Of a stretch of DNA of 51,606 nt, positions 16,663 to 25,245 are shown one piece after another. A model generated the notes under the pieces. That model ran no database searches. It had not been told where the DNA came from and saw only the letters and a list, made by a program, of their open reading frames with translations. How positions within the stretch are numbered: position 1 is the first letter of the stretch; each line of letters begins with the position of its first letter. The DNA is from Gaiellales bacterium (GTDB lineage: Bacteria; Actinomycetota; Thermoleophilia; BMS3ABIN01): NCBI GenBank assembly GCA_003599855.1, contig QZKG01000031.1, positions 1 through 51,606 on the forward strand. The letters are read 5' to 3'. The translations under genes were made by a program, and so were the position numbers.

Positions 16663-17253
16663 CTATCCGCTTCTGAAGGGCAAGAGCAGCGTCCTGAAGA
16701 TGATCTCCAGGTCGAGGATGATGCCGTGGTTGTAGACATAATCAATGTCCAGCGCCAGCTTGCGCGGCATGATTTCTTCGACGTATTTCCGCTCATAATC
16801 ATCAACGTCAAGCATGGCTGATTCTTTACTGAATGACAGCTGGGAAGGCCCGGTGATGCCCGGCCTCACGTCCAGGACGCGCTTCTGTTGTTCGGAATAA
16901 AGACTAACGTACGCCGGATCTTCGGGGCGAGGGCCGACCAGGCTCATGTCACCCTTCAGCACGTTGATGAGTTGGGGCAGCTCGTCCAGTCTGGCTCTCC
17001 TGATGAACGCTCCTATGCGGGTGACGCGTTGGTCGTTGTCGCGGGTCAAAGGAGGCCCCATGTCGTCGGCACCGGCAACCATCGTCCGCAGCTTCAGCAT
17101 ATCGAACTCACGGCCGCCCAGGCCGACGCGCCTGGCGCGGTAGAAAGCCGGGCCTTTGGAGGTCAGCTTGACGGCTATCGCCGATAGCAGCATCACCGGC
17201 GCGCTGACCAGCAGCAGCGGCAGGCCCACGGCTATGTCGATGATCCGTTTCAT
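16663..17253 (-). CDS. PglC-like initiating sugar-phosphate transferase (small monotopic type)
   Basis: The 196-residue enzyme transfers a sugar-1-phosphate from a UDP-sugar to undecaprenyl phosphate at the inner face of the membrane. It is the minimal phosphoglycosyltransferase: a re-entrant membrane helix (IIDIAVGLPLLLVSAPVMLL), the basic KGPAFYRARRVG region, KLRTM, the Asp-Glu catalytic motif in RRARLDELPQLINVLKGDMSLVG (quoted discontinuously: LDELPQ, then LKGDMS), and VGPRPE. The size matches PglC, which uses bacillosamine, rather than the long WcaJ/WbaP type found at 39624. Its ATG shares a base with the stop of the methyltransferase (TGATG). Confidence 0.92.
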   Translation of the reverse strand: MKRIIDIAVGLPLLLVSAPVMLLSAIAVKLTSKGPAFYRARRVGLGGREFDMLKLRTMVAGADDMGPPLTRDNDQRVTRIGAFIRRARLDELPQLINVLKGDMSLVGPRPEDPAYVSLYSEQQKRVLDVRPGITGPSQLSFSKESAMLDVDDYERKYVEEIMPRKLALDIDYVYNHGIILDLEIIFRTLLLPFRSG

Positions 17254-17957
17254 CAGGGCAGCCGTGTTTTGCTGATCGCGCAGAGATAGTGGCTGCGCAG
17301 GAAAGGCAGCTTTTCCAGCAGCATGGCGGCTACCTGTGAGCGAGGGGCGACCAGTCGCGCGAGCGGCGGCGCCAGCGTCACCTTGCGCAGGTCGATTTCA
17401 CAGCCCGGGAACAGATCGAGGATCTCCCGCCGGCGGACGCCGCGGACATCCCTGTTTGCGGGACTGCTGATGAAATAGTCATACCAGACGATCAAGCCGG
17501 ACGGTCTGAGCACCCTGATCATCTCGGAAGCAACCCGCTTCCTGACTGCCGGGTCCAGGATGGAGGTGAACATCACGAACTGGCAGACGAGGTCGAATGA
17601 GCTGTCCGCGTAGGGCAAGCGCTCGGCGCTTCCCTGGCGCAGGTCGATATTGGGGCTGAGCGCGCGGCCCTGCTCGATCCGCTCCTCCATGATGTCGATA
17701 CCGTGGATACTTGAAGGCGCAGCGCCGTACTTGATGAAGTTGCGCAGCTCCGAGCCGCCTCCGCAACCGACTTCGAGTATCTCCAGCCACTGGAAGCTGC
17801 CTATGCCATGGTCCCTGAACAGTTTCAGGACGGCCTGCTCCTGCCTTTGCAGGTGGAAGGCGGTGGCGGGGTTGAGCCACGTATAGGTGGAACCGCTGTC
17901 GCGGGTACGCCGCCCTTCATAGACCTCCCTGATCCTTTTCTCCTCGGAGCCTTTCAC
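17253..17957 (-). CDS. SAM-dependent class I methyltransferase
   Basis: The 234-residue protein has SAM motif I LEVGCGGGSELRNF, an acidic motif II (IHGIDIMEERIEQG), QGSAERLPYADSSFDLV and the post-motif LRPSGLIVWYDYF. It fits the Methyltransf_11 group. The N-terminus (RRTRDSGSTYTWLNPATAFHLQRQE, about residues 16-40) resembles methyltransferases in glycan loci, so a sugar or terminal glycan residue is a reasonable substrate, but this is inferred from context. GTG start, one base after the glycosyltransferase stop; overlaps the next gene by one base. Confidence 0.82.
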   Translation of the reverse strand: MKGSEEKRIREVYEGRRTRDSGSTYTWLNPATAFHLQRQEQAVLKLFRDHGIGSFQWLEILEVGCGGGSELRNFIKYGAAPSSIHGIDIMEERIEQGRALSPNIDLRQGSAERLPYADSSFDLVCQFVMFTSILDPAVRKRVASEMIRVLRPSGLIVWYDYFISSPANRDVRGVRRREILDLFPGCEIDLRKVTLAPPLARLVAPRSQVAAMLLEKLPFLRSHYLCAISKTRLP

Positions 17958-17958
17958 C

Positions 17959-18975
17959 TCATGCCGCCTTGGCGATCACCGGCAGGCCACGAATGAAGCC
18001 CAGCGCGTATGAAAGGTGCAGTGTCGCAAAGGCGAGCGGCAGCATGAAGCAGGCTGCTCCGTTCCTGGTCACTGCCTTCAGCGTTACCGCCAGGGAGACG
18101 GCAAGATAGGCTGCCAGCAAAGAAAGCGGCAACCAGGCTGCATCCCGGTGGACCAGGCCAGCGAGCACAGACGCGGCAAAGACTGTGAGCGCGAGCGCTG
18201 GGGCGATATGCCTGCCGGACGGCAGGCGGCCGTGTTTCTTAAAGATGCGCGTCTTCCAGCGGCCATACTGGTAGTACTGCTTCCAGAGCGACCTGAGCGT
18301 AGTCCGGCTCCAGTAGGATGATCTGATCGATGGGTCCAGGTAGATCCTGCCCCCGCTTCTCGTCAGGCGGAAATTGAACTCATCATCCTGGTTCTTGACC
18401 AGCTCCTCGTCGAATAGGCCGATGCGGTCGAATACCTCGCGGCGGTAAGCGCCGAACGCCACCGTGTCAACGTAACCGGGTTTGTCAGAAGTGCGGAAAC
18501 GGGCGCCGCCGACCCCGAAAGGCGACGACATGGCCAGGGAGATGACGCGGCCCGTGGCGCTGTCGCTTATAGTCTCGATGCGGCCACCGACGCAATCGGC
18601 GCCGGTCTGAGCCAGCGCCTCGACGTTGCGGCGGACGAAGTCGGGTTCGACGTAGCTGTGGCTGCCAAGGATGACGACCACGCCGCCCTTCGAGTGCAAT
18701 ATGCCCGTGTTCAAAGCATTCGGGGTCACCCTTGCAGGATTATCCAGCAGCGTCACCGGAGGGGTGCCTCTGGCGAAGCGTGAGACTATCTCGCGTGAGC
18801 GGTCACTGGAGAGGCCGTCCACCACGAATATCTCGAGCCTGCCGGCCGGGTAGTCCTGCCGGGTCAGGCTGCTCAGGCACCGCTCGATATGGAGTTCTTC
18901 ATTCAGCATCGGTATCACAACCGACACCAGCGGTTCCTGCTCAGATTCTCTTCCTGTGGCGTCCACGGGAGTCAT
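17959..18975 (-). CDS. family 2 glycosyltransferase with C-terminal membrane helices
   Basis: The 338-residue enzyme has a GT-A domain beginning VSVVIPMLNEELHIERCLSS, with IFVVDGLSSDRS and a catalytic acidic segment ELVKNQDDEFNFRL (the ED/QDDE region). The C-terminal third holds three hydrophobic helices (about 255-330), as in succinoglycan-type transferases that stay on the membrane. The usual DxD metal site appears degenerate: the equivalent strand reads VVVILGSHSYVEPDF, with SHS in place of DSD. This type is common in exopolysaccharide clusters. Overlaps the upstream radical SAM gene by four bases. Sugar specificity unknown. Confidence 0.88.
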   Translation of the reverse strand: MTPVDATGRESEQEPLVSVVIPMLNEELHIERCLSSLTRQDYPAGRLEIFVVDGLSSDRSREIVSRFARGTPPVTLLDNPARVTPNALNTGILHSKGGVVVILGSHSYVEPDFVRRNVEALAQTGADCVGGRIETISDSATGRVISLAMSSPFGVGGARFRTSDKPGYVDTVAFGAYRREVFDRIGLFDEELVKNQDDEFNFRLTRSGGRIYLDPSIRSSYWSRTTLRSLWKQYYQYGRWKTRIFKKHGRLPSGRHIAPALALTVFAASVLAGLVHRDAAWLPLSLLAAYLAVSLAVTLKAVTRNGAACFMLPLAFATLHLSYALGFIRGLPVIAKAA

Positions 18976-20366
18976 ACGGATTCCACCATGTATTTGAGTT
19001 TGTTGAGAATGCGGCGCCAGAAACGCCAGTTGATGCCGCCGGACCTGAGTGAGTAGTAGCTCTGGATGATAAAACCCTTGAGGCGCTGGTGCTTCATGCG
19101 CCGTTCGGATATGCCCGGCAGCCGCAGGCTCATGTCCCAGACACCCTTGACCCCGCCCCGGACCAGGTCGTGGCGAGCCACTATGTCGTACATGCGCGAC
19201 CCCGGAAAAGGCGTGGCGAATTGCCAGGACATGTAGTCCAGCAGGCCGCTCTTCATCATCCTGCGGGTGGTGCGGATGGTATGGTCTACCTCGTCAGCCG
19301 TCTCCCAGCGCAGCTCGCCATCCTCCTCCCAGACCTGGTAGAGCATCAGAAAGCCATAGACGCTGATGCCGGCGCGCTTGAGTGTCCTGCAGGCGGATAT
19401 TACGTCCTCGACCTTGATGTGTTTCTCGATGCCGTCCAGGACACGCTGGTTCCAGCTCTCGATGCCGAGGTGCACCATCCAGCAGTTGATGCTCACCAGC
19501 GCAGCGGCGAGCTCGTCGTCCACCTTGTCTGCTCTCAGGTTGCACTGGAAATACAGATCAGTGTGGCCCAGGGCGGCGATGGCGCGGCAAACCTCCAGTG
19601 ACCACTTCAGGTCCGCGTTGAACTCGTCTGCACGGATATAGAGCTCGCGCACGCCGCGGCCGTACAGGTAATCCACTTCCGCGGCGATGCTCTCAGGTGC
19701 GCGCATCCTCAGCCAGGGCCTGGCGCTCTTCCACACCGGGTTTGAGCAGAAGACGCAGTCATAAGGGCAGCCGCGAGAGGTGAGGATGCAGGTGCCGGGC
19801 TTGTTCTTGCAGAGCTGGTTGCCCATGTAATCGCCCAGGTCCACGAGGTCCCAGGCTGGCATGGGGATATCGGCGATCGGCAGGAACCCCCGCGGTTCAC
19901 TGAATACGATCTCTCCGTCATGGCGGTAGGCAAGGCCGGGTATCGAGCCCCAGTCATCGCCGCCGGCCATGATGTGCCCTACGACCTCCAGGAACGTCTG
20001 TTCTCCCTCGCCGACGACGCAGATGTCGGCTTCGCAGTTTTCCATAACCTCGGCGGGCAGAGCGGTGGGGTGGGGGCCTCCGGTTATGATCGGGAGGCGG
20101 GGTAGCCGCTCCCGCACCCTGTTGATCAGTTCATAGGAAAGCTTCTCCATGCAGGTGGCGAACGAGACCCCGTAGACGTCAGGCTCCAGGCTGGCTATGC
20201 GCTCTACATGCTCACCGATGTCGAGGGACCCGACATAGATCAGTTCGTGGCCGGGGAGCCGCTCCCGCAGATAGCCGAAGAGGCTCAGCACGCCGATGTT
20301 CGGGTAGCTGATCATGTCTGCCTGCCGGTCGCCGGTCAACGGCGGGTCGGCGAGAACGATCCTCAT
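18972..20366 (-). CDS. B12-binding-domain radical SAM enzyme (second of a tandem pair)
   Basis: The 464-residue protein has an N-terminal cobalamin-binding domain (about 1-140; PDVYGVSFATCMEKL, TGGPHPTALPAEV, VVGEGEQTFLEV) and a radical SAM core with the cluster motif CPYDCVFC near residue 205, followed by a C-terminal extension. The B12 domain lacks the DxHxxG histidine, as in many of these enzymes. Family members perform methylations of unactivated carbons or other radical chemistry. In this locus a modification of a sugar, glycolipid or lipid carrier is plausible; no specific reaction can be read from the sequence. It starts 10 bases after the first radical SAM gene and overlaps the GT2 gene by four bases. 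Confidence 0.88.
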   Translation of the reverse strand: MRIVLADPPLTGDRQADMISYPNIGVLSLFGYLRERLPGHELIYVGSLDIGEHVERIASLEPDVYGVSFATCMEKLSYELINRVRERLPRLPIITGGPHPTALPAEVMENCEADICVVGEGEQTFLEVVGHIMAGGDDWGSIPGLAYRHDGEIVFSEPRGFLPIADIPMPAWDLVDLGDYMGNQLCKNKPGTCILTSRGCPYDCVFCSNPVWKSARPWLRMRAPESIAAEVDYLYGRGVRELYIRADEFNADLKWSLEVCRAIAALGHTDLYFQCNLRADKVDDELAAALVSINCWMVHLGIESWNQRVLDGIEKHIKVEDVISACRTLKRAGISVYGFLMLYQVWEEDGELRWETADEVDHTIRTTRRMMKSGLLDYMSWQFATPFPGSRMYDIVARHDLVRGGVKGVWDMSLRLPGISERRMKHQRLKGFIIQSYYSLRSGGINWRFWRRILNKLKYMVESV

Positions 20367-20376
20367 GCCTGCTCCT

Positions 20377-21813
20377 TCAACGCGGTTTCGTCCTGCGGTT
20401 CAGCCTCCGGTACAAGGGATTGCTGACCAGCTTGGAATAAGAATATACGAGGAAGTGCCTGAGTTTAAGGTTGCCCTTGGTGAGCACATAGACTCCCCGC
20501 ACCAGCCTGCCCATCCTGCGCCCGCCGAACTTCATCCCCAGGATCTCCTCGGCTCCCGCGCGGGCTGAGTCATAATCGACACCCTTTATCTTCTCCTTCT
20601 CCGGGGAGAAGGAGAGCAGGTCATCGGGGTCCTTTACCAGGGACAGGTCGTTCTTCTCGCAGTATTCGTAAAGGTATGACCCCGGCAGCGGCGTGAAAAA
20701 TGCCACGCTGGTGAAGTAGGGGCGGGCTTTTTGCGCCAGCTCGACGGACGCTCTGATGTCGGTCGGGGTCTCGGTGGGCACGCCGAACATGAAGCTGCCC
20801 CCGAACATGATGCCCTGCCTGCGGCAGATCTCGGCGGAGCGGAAATTGTCCTCGACGCTGCAACCCTTCTGGAGGAAGTCAAGGATCCTCTGGCTGCCGC
20901 TCTCCCAGCCCATCAACACCAGCTTGAGACCGACATCCCGCAGGGCGGCGAGGGCGTCCTCGTGGCGGCAGAGGGAGGACGCGCGTGTCTGGATCATGAT
21001 GTCCGCGCCTATGCCCGAACGGCCGTAGAGATCGCAGAACTCGTGGACCCATCCGGGCCTGGCCAGGAAGTCAGAGTTGTAGAACTTTATGCTGCGGTAG
21101 CCCCAGCGGTGGTGCAGTTCCGAGAGCTCTTCCAGCACACGTTCCGGGCTGCGGTAGCGCATCCTTTTGCCGAACATCTTCTCAGCGTGGGGGGCGCAGA
21201 AGCCGCAGCGAAAAGCGCAGCCGCGGCAGGTGACCATGGTGACCATGGGGGGCTTGAAGATGCCGGGATAGTTGGCCATGCGCACGGTGCGGGCGTAGTC
21301 GTAAAGCTCACGGTCCTCGAAGGGCAGGTCGTCAAGCACGGGGCTGGCGCCATGGATGAGCCTGGGCGGAGTCCTGCCCGCGCAGATGTCGTCCAGGAGT
21401 TCCCTGAAAGCGATCTCGCCCTCGCCGACCACCACGTGATCGACCAGGTCATCGCGCGGCAGGTCGGCGGGCAGGGCGGTGGGGTGGGGGCCGCCGATGA
21501 CGGTCCTGACCGACGGGTTGGCCGTTCGTGCTGACTCCAGCGCCCGGGCGACGTTCTTGTGGTCGCAGCTGCGCATGGTGATGGCGACGACGTCCGGCCT
21601 GGCCTCCTTCATGCGCCTGTCAAAATCCTCCCAATCCTTGAGCTGGCGCACGTCGAGCAGGGAAATATCAGCATAACCATGAGACTTCACGTAAGCGCTG
21701 ATGGAGCAAAGCCCGTGGTTGATCACTGAGGACCAGTGGGAGTCACGGTAAGAGTCGAAGCTGTCCGGCCCGAAGCCGGGGTCCACCATGATGATCCTGG
21801 GATCGCTGTTCAT
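20377..21813 (-). CDS. B12-binding-domain radical SAM enzyme (first of a tandem pair)
   Basis: The 478-residue protein shares the architecture of the gene after it: N-terminal cobalamin-binding domain (VVAITMRSCDHKNVA, IGGPHPTALPADL, VVVGEGEIAFREL), radical SAM core with CAFRCGFC near residue 205, and a C-terminal region rich in basic residues. The two are clearly related but far from identical, so they look like an old duplication with separate roles, possibly sequential steps. HpnJ/BchE-type proteins have the same layout. It overlaps the GT4 gene upstream by four bases. Substrate unknown; context suggests glycan or membrane-lipid modification. Confidence 0.88.
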   Translation of the reverse strand: MNSDPRIIMVDPGFGPDSFDSYRDSHWSSVINHGLCSISAYVKSHGYADISLLDVRQLKDWEDFDRRMKEARPDVVAITMRSCDHKNVARALESARTANPSVRTVIGGPHPTALPADLPRDDLVDHVVVGEGEIAFRELLDDICAGRTPPRLIHGASPVLDDLPFEDRELYDYARTVRMANYPGIFKPPMVTMVTCRGCAFRCGFCAPHAEKMFGKRMRYRSPERVLEELSELHHRWGYRSIKFYNSDFLARPGWVHEFCDLYGRSGIGADIMIQTRASSLCRHEDALAALRDVGLKLVLMGWESGSQRILDFLQKGCSVEDNFRSAEICRRQGIMFGGSFMFGVPTETPTDIRASVELAQKARPYFTSVAFFTPLPGSYLYEYCEKNDLSLVKDPDDLLSFSPEKEKIKGVDYDSARAGAEEILGMKFGGRRMGRLVRGVYVLTKGNLKLRHFLVYSYSKLVSNPLYRRLNRRTKPR

Positions 21814-22937
21814 GGCGTCACCACCGACTTCTCGCTGACGAGTTGCTCATAAAGGGATTCCATGCGGGCAGCGGTGTCTTTCCAGTCGTACCTGTCCAGG
21901 ACCAGTTCACGTGCTGCCTGGCCCATGCTCCTGCGCAGGGAAGCATCACCGGCCAGCTCGAGAATCCTGGCAGCGGCCCCATCGGTATCCAGCGGGTCCA
22001 CCAGGAAACCGGTCTCGCCGTCGACGACGACCTCAGGCAAGCCGCCGACATCAGCGACGACCGAGGGCATGCCGCAGGCGGAGGCCTCGACGACGGATAC
22101 GCCAAAAGTCTCTGACTCAGGAAGCGAGACGAAGACATCGATCTGGTCGAAGAAATCCATCACTTTCTCATGGGGCAGGTTGCCGACGAAGGTTATCCTG
22201 TCTGAGACTCCCAGGTTGTGTCCGAGCTCCTTCAGGCTTTGCTCCAGCGATCCGCCGCCGACGATCAGGAGCGAGATGCGAGGATCGGTGCTGGCAGCGA
22301 TCACCTTTCTGAAGGCCTTGATCAGGCGGTCGATGCCGTAGTTCTGCTCCAGTATCTTGACCGTGCCGACCACCACCGGGCGCGTGTCGTCGTAATCCCT
22401 GCCCCTGGGAGAGAAGCGGTCGCTGTCGACCCCGAAGGCGATAGTGTCGATGCTGGTGCCCTGCGGGCAGTAGGCCTGGGTAGCTGCGGCCAGGAATCTG
22501 CTCGTGGCGGTGACGCGGTCGGCACGCTTCAGGTTGAATCTGAGCAGTTTCCGGTAGAAGAGGGAGCGCTCAGGCAACACCACAACCTCGGAGCCGAGAG
22601 AGGATACCACCAACGGGTGGAAACCGCTGCAGGCGCCGGCGAAGGCATAGCTCGTAGCCAGGAAGGCGTGCAGCACATCGGGCCTTATCCTTTTCACGAG
22701 ACGGCGCACCGAGTGGGCGCAGAACAGGTAGGCGACTTTCTGGAACCTGCCCCTGCCGGCGTGGAGAAGGTCGATCTCACTGTCCATGTATGGCGGCGGC
22801 ACGTGGTGTACCGTGGCGCCGGGGATGTCATGAGGGCGGAACGAGATCACGTGTACCTCATCTCCGCGATCGGCGAAGTGCCTTACCCATTTTTGCGTAT
22901 GGGGGCTCTTGGCGTCTGCCAGATAACAGATCTTCAT
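21810..22937 (-). CDS. family 4 glycosyltransferase
   Basis: The 375-residue GT-B enzyme begins MKICYLADAKSPHTQKWVRHF, a typical GT4 start with the acceptor site, and has the C-terminal donor-site motif SLPESETFGVSVVEASACG (E-x7-E pattern) followed by PSVVADVGGLPEVVVDGETG. The length is normal. It acts in the cytoplasm on the lipid-linked oligosaccharide. Four-base overlaps with both neighbours place it inside the long operon. The donor sugar cannot be predicted. Confidence 0.9.
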   Translation of the reverse strand: MKICYLADAKSPHTQKWVRHFADRGDEVHVISFRPHDIPGATVHHVPPPYMDSEIDLLHAGRGRFQKVAYLFCAHSVRRLVKRIRPDVLHAFLATSYAFAGACSGFHPLVVSSLGSEVVVLPERSLFYRKLLRFNLKRADRVTATSRFLAAATQAYCPQGTSIDTIAFGVDSDRFSPRGRDYDDTRPVVVGTVKILEQNYGIDRLIKAFRKVIAASTDPRISLLIVGGGSLEQSLKELGHNLGVSDRITFVGNLPHEKVMDFFDQIDVFVSLPESETFGVSVVEASACGMPSVVADVGGLPEVVVDGETGFLVDPLDTDGAAARILELAGDASLRRSMGQAARELVLDRYDWKDTAARMESLYEQLVSEKSVVTP

Positions 22938-24094
22938 CGGTTAGAGGACCTTTCGAGTTCCATGATCTTTTCGGAAATCACATCGACACGCTGCTCCCAG
23001 GTGTTCATGCGTGCCAACTCGGTGCGGCGTTCGGTCGCTTCAGGGCTATCCTCGGCCAGCGCATCGCCGATCAATTCGAGCATCTCATCCATGTTCGCGC
23101 CGACATAGACAAGGTCACGCAGACCGTCCAGCGCCCTGATCGCCGGTGCGACCACCGGTTTTCCCGAAGCCAGGTATTCGAAGAGCTTGGTTGGAGAGAT
23201 ATTGCGGACGAAATCGTTGAGCACGTATGGTATGAGGCAAACGTCGAAACCCTTCACATAGGTCGGCAGCTTTTCCACCGGCCTGTTCCCCAGCAGGTAT
23301 ATGTTCTCTTTTCGTTCGAGCTCCGGAAAAGCCTTTCGCGCCGGGCCGACGAGGACGAAACGGGCTCGCGGGTAACGGTCGGCTGCCCGGAGCAGCAGCT
23401 CCGTGTCGAGACGGTCATCAAGGACGCCGCTGAAGCCGATGACCTGGTTGCCGTCATGGATGCCAAGCTCTGGAGCCACGGGCGTGTGCTTCTGTTGAAC
23501 GCGGAAATAATGCTCGAAATCGACCCCGTTCGGGACATTCATGATTTCCGACGCCGCGCCCCTCTTATTCTCGAAAACCTGCTTGGAGCAGGTCACGGTC
23601 AGATCAGCGGAGCCTAGCATGCGCTGCTCCTGGGAAGCGATTACCTGGTTTCGTCCCCAGGGCACCGCTTCGAACTCATCGATGCAGTGGTAGAGGACGA
23701 ACGACTCATCGAGCTTACCCACAAGCTCGACGGCGGTGGGCAGATAGATCCAGAGCAGGGGGTCGGTGAAACCGGCCTTCACTGCCGCCCTGCGGGTCCA
23801 GGAAAGGACCAGGCGTTGGCTGGCGCGGTTGATGAGGTCGACGGAGCGCTTGAGGGGCGGGGCCGGGGGGCAGGTGGTGATCCAGAGGTTGTCACCTTCG
23901 CGCCTGACGCCATGCCGAAAAGCCGTGAGCTTGCTCCAGCGTTCAGGGTAGCGGAACGGAAGGTAGGACATGGGTGGCTCCACGTAGAGCACCCTGTTCT
24001 TGCGCGCCAGTACCCGCATGAACTGCTGGTGTGTGATCCAGGGCGAGTCCCAGTACCCGGGCGAGATGCAGATTATGTCCCTGCCCTCGATCAT
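22934..24094 (-). CDS. GT-B glycosyltransferase, TuaH-like
   Basis: The 386-residue protein has a GT-B fold with an unusual N-terminal block (DIICISPGYWDSPWITHQQFM, split as seen: GYWDSPW then HQQFM) and VLYVEPP, which is characteristic of the TuaH group of teichuronic-acid glycosyltransferases. The C-terminal half reads VIGFSGVLDDRLD, FVLVGPA, and SPTKLFEYLASGKPVVAP, the donor-binding region. Four-base overlaps on both sides. Acts on the nascent repeat unit; specificity unknown. Confidence 0.85.
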   Translation of the reverse strand: MIEGRDIICISPGYWDSPWITHQQFMRVLARKNRVLYVEPPMSYLPFRYPERWSKLTAFRHGVRREGDNLWITTCPPAPPLKRSVDLINRASQRLVLSWTRRAAVKAGFTDPLLWIYLPTAVELVGKLDESFVLYHCIDEFEAVPWGRNQVIASQEQRMLGSADLTVTCSKQVFENKRGAASEIMNVPNGVDFEHYFRVQQKHTPVAPELGIHDGNQVIGFSGVLDDRLDTELLLRAADRYPRARFVLVGPARKAFPELERKENIYLLGNRPVEKLPTYVKGFDVCLIPYVLNDFVRNISPTKLFEYLASGKPVVAPAIRALDGLRDLVYVGANMDEMLELIGDALAEDSPEATERRTELARMNTWEQRVDVISEKIMELERSSNR

Positions 24095-25245
24095 CGGTTA
24101 GCACCTCGTCTTGCAAGTATCCTTCCGTACAGTTCGATACAGCGCTCAGCGGCGTCATCCCAGGAATATTTCCCTGCCTGTTCGAATCCGGCGGCGCCTA
24201 TGCTTGCAGCCAGGCTGCGGTCGTCCATGAGCGCACCGATGGCGGCGGCCATATCAGTCACATCGTACGGGTCGATGAGGATGGCCCTGCCGCCGGCGAT
24301 CTCTTCCATGGCTGAATCGCGTGAGGTTATCACCGGCGTGCCGCAGGCCATCGATTCGATCACCGGCAGGCCGAAACCCTCGTTTAACGACGGGTAGATG
24401 GACGCCAGCGCGCCACGGTAGAGGCCCGGCAGCGCATCGTCGTCGACGTAGCCCGCGAATTCGATGAAATCCCCATAGCCCTTATCATCACTATATCGCA
24501 TGAGGGCGCTGCCGACCTCCGCCAGCTCTCCCGTAATCACAAGGCGAACGCCAGACGCGTTGACTTCTCTCGCCAAAGCGAAGGCGTCCACCATGCGCCT
24601 GAGGTTCTTGCGCATCCCCAGTCCGCCTGCGTACAGGAAGTATTCATTGCTACTCGACTTGCTGACGGGAGACGCGTGGGTATCTGCTAGCAGAGTCTCC
24701 CGGAAGTTGTCAGCAAGGCCGTCATAAATGACATGCACCTTCTCCCGGGGGATATCAAGATAACGCATGATCTCGCCACGTGAATATTCAGAGATGGTGA
24801 TCACTGCATCTGCACGCCTGGCCATTATCCGCGCCAGGTTGTTATGGTACGCGCGCGTCCAGGCAGAATGTCTTCCCGAAGGAAGGAAGGTATCCAAGTC
24901 ATGGATGGTCACGATGAACGGCTTCCTGGTGAGGGCTGGCTCGACGTAGTAGGGGAAGTGAACGAGATTCGGCTTCTGGCGCGCGATGGCGGCCGCCAGA
25001 GAGAACTGCTCGTAGATAAGCGACCCCAGCCGCCCGCCGGCGGGAAACCTGACAGCGCCGACCTCATGGATGTGAACGTGATCGTAGCCCGTAAACTCAT
25101 CCAGCGAAGAGGCGTCGCTGGTGAAAAGGCAGAAATCATAACGGGAACCCTGGCCGATCAGCGCGGAGAGCAGCGACCTCGAGTAAGTGCCCAGGCCGGT
25201 CCGGGATGAGGAGATAAAACGGGTGTCAAAGCCCACGGTGGTCAC
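24091..25245 (-). CDS. family 4 glycosyltransferase, mannosyltransferase-like
   Basis: The 384-residue GT-B enzyme starts VGFDTRFISSSRTGLGTYSR, with the Gly-rich acceptor loop, has TIHDLDTFL, then ISEYSRGEIMRYLDIPREKV and the donor motif YPSLNEGFGLPVIESMACG. This type resembles WbdB/MtfB mannosyltransferases, but the sugar is not certain. It overlaps the flippase gene and the next glycosyltransferase by four bases each. Normal length. Confidence 0.9.
   Translation of the reverse strand: MTTVGFDTRFISSSRTGLGTYSRSLLSALIGQGSRYDFCLFTSDASSLDEFTGYDHVHIHEVGAVRFPAGGRLGSLIYEQFSLAAAIARQKPNLVHFPYYVEPALTRKPFIVTIHDLDTFLPSGRHSAWTRAYHNNLARIMARRADAVITISEYSRGEIMRYLDIPREKVHVIYDGLADNFRETLLADTHASPVSKSSSNEYFLYAGGLGMRKNLRRMVDAFALAREVNASGVRLVITGELAEVGSALMRYSDDKGYGDFIEFAGYVDDDALPGLYRGALASIYPSLNEGFGLPVIESMACGTPVITSRDSAMEEIAGGRAILIDPYDVTDMAAAIGALMDDRSLAASIGAAGFEQAGKYSWDDAAERCIELYGRILARRGANR

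Noticed and set aside
20731-21534. 267-codon plus-strand open frame opposite the first radical SAM gene
   Set aside because: It lacks a ribosome binding site and motifs; the minus-strand protein has complete cobalamin and radical SAM motifs.
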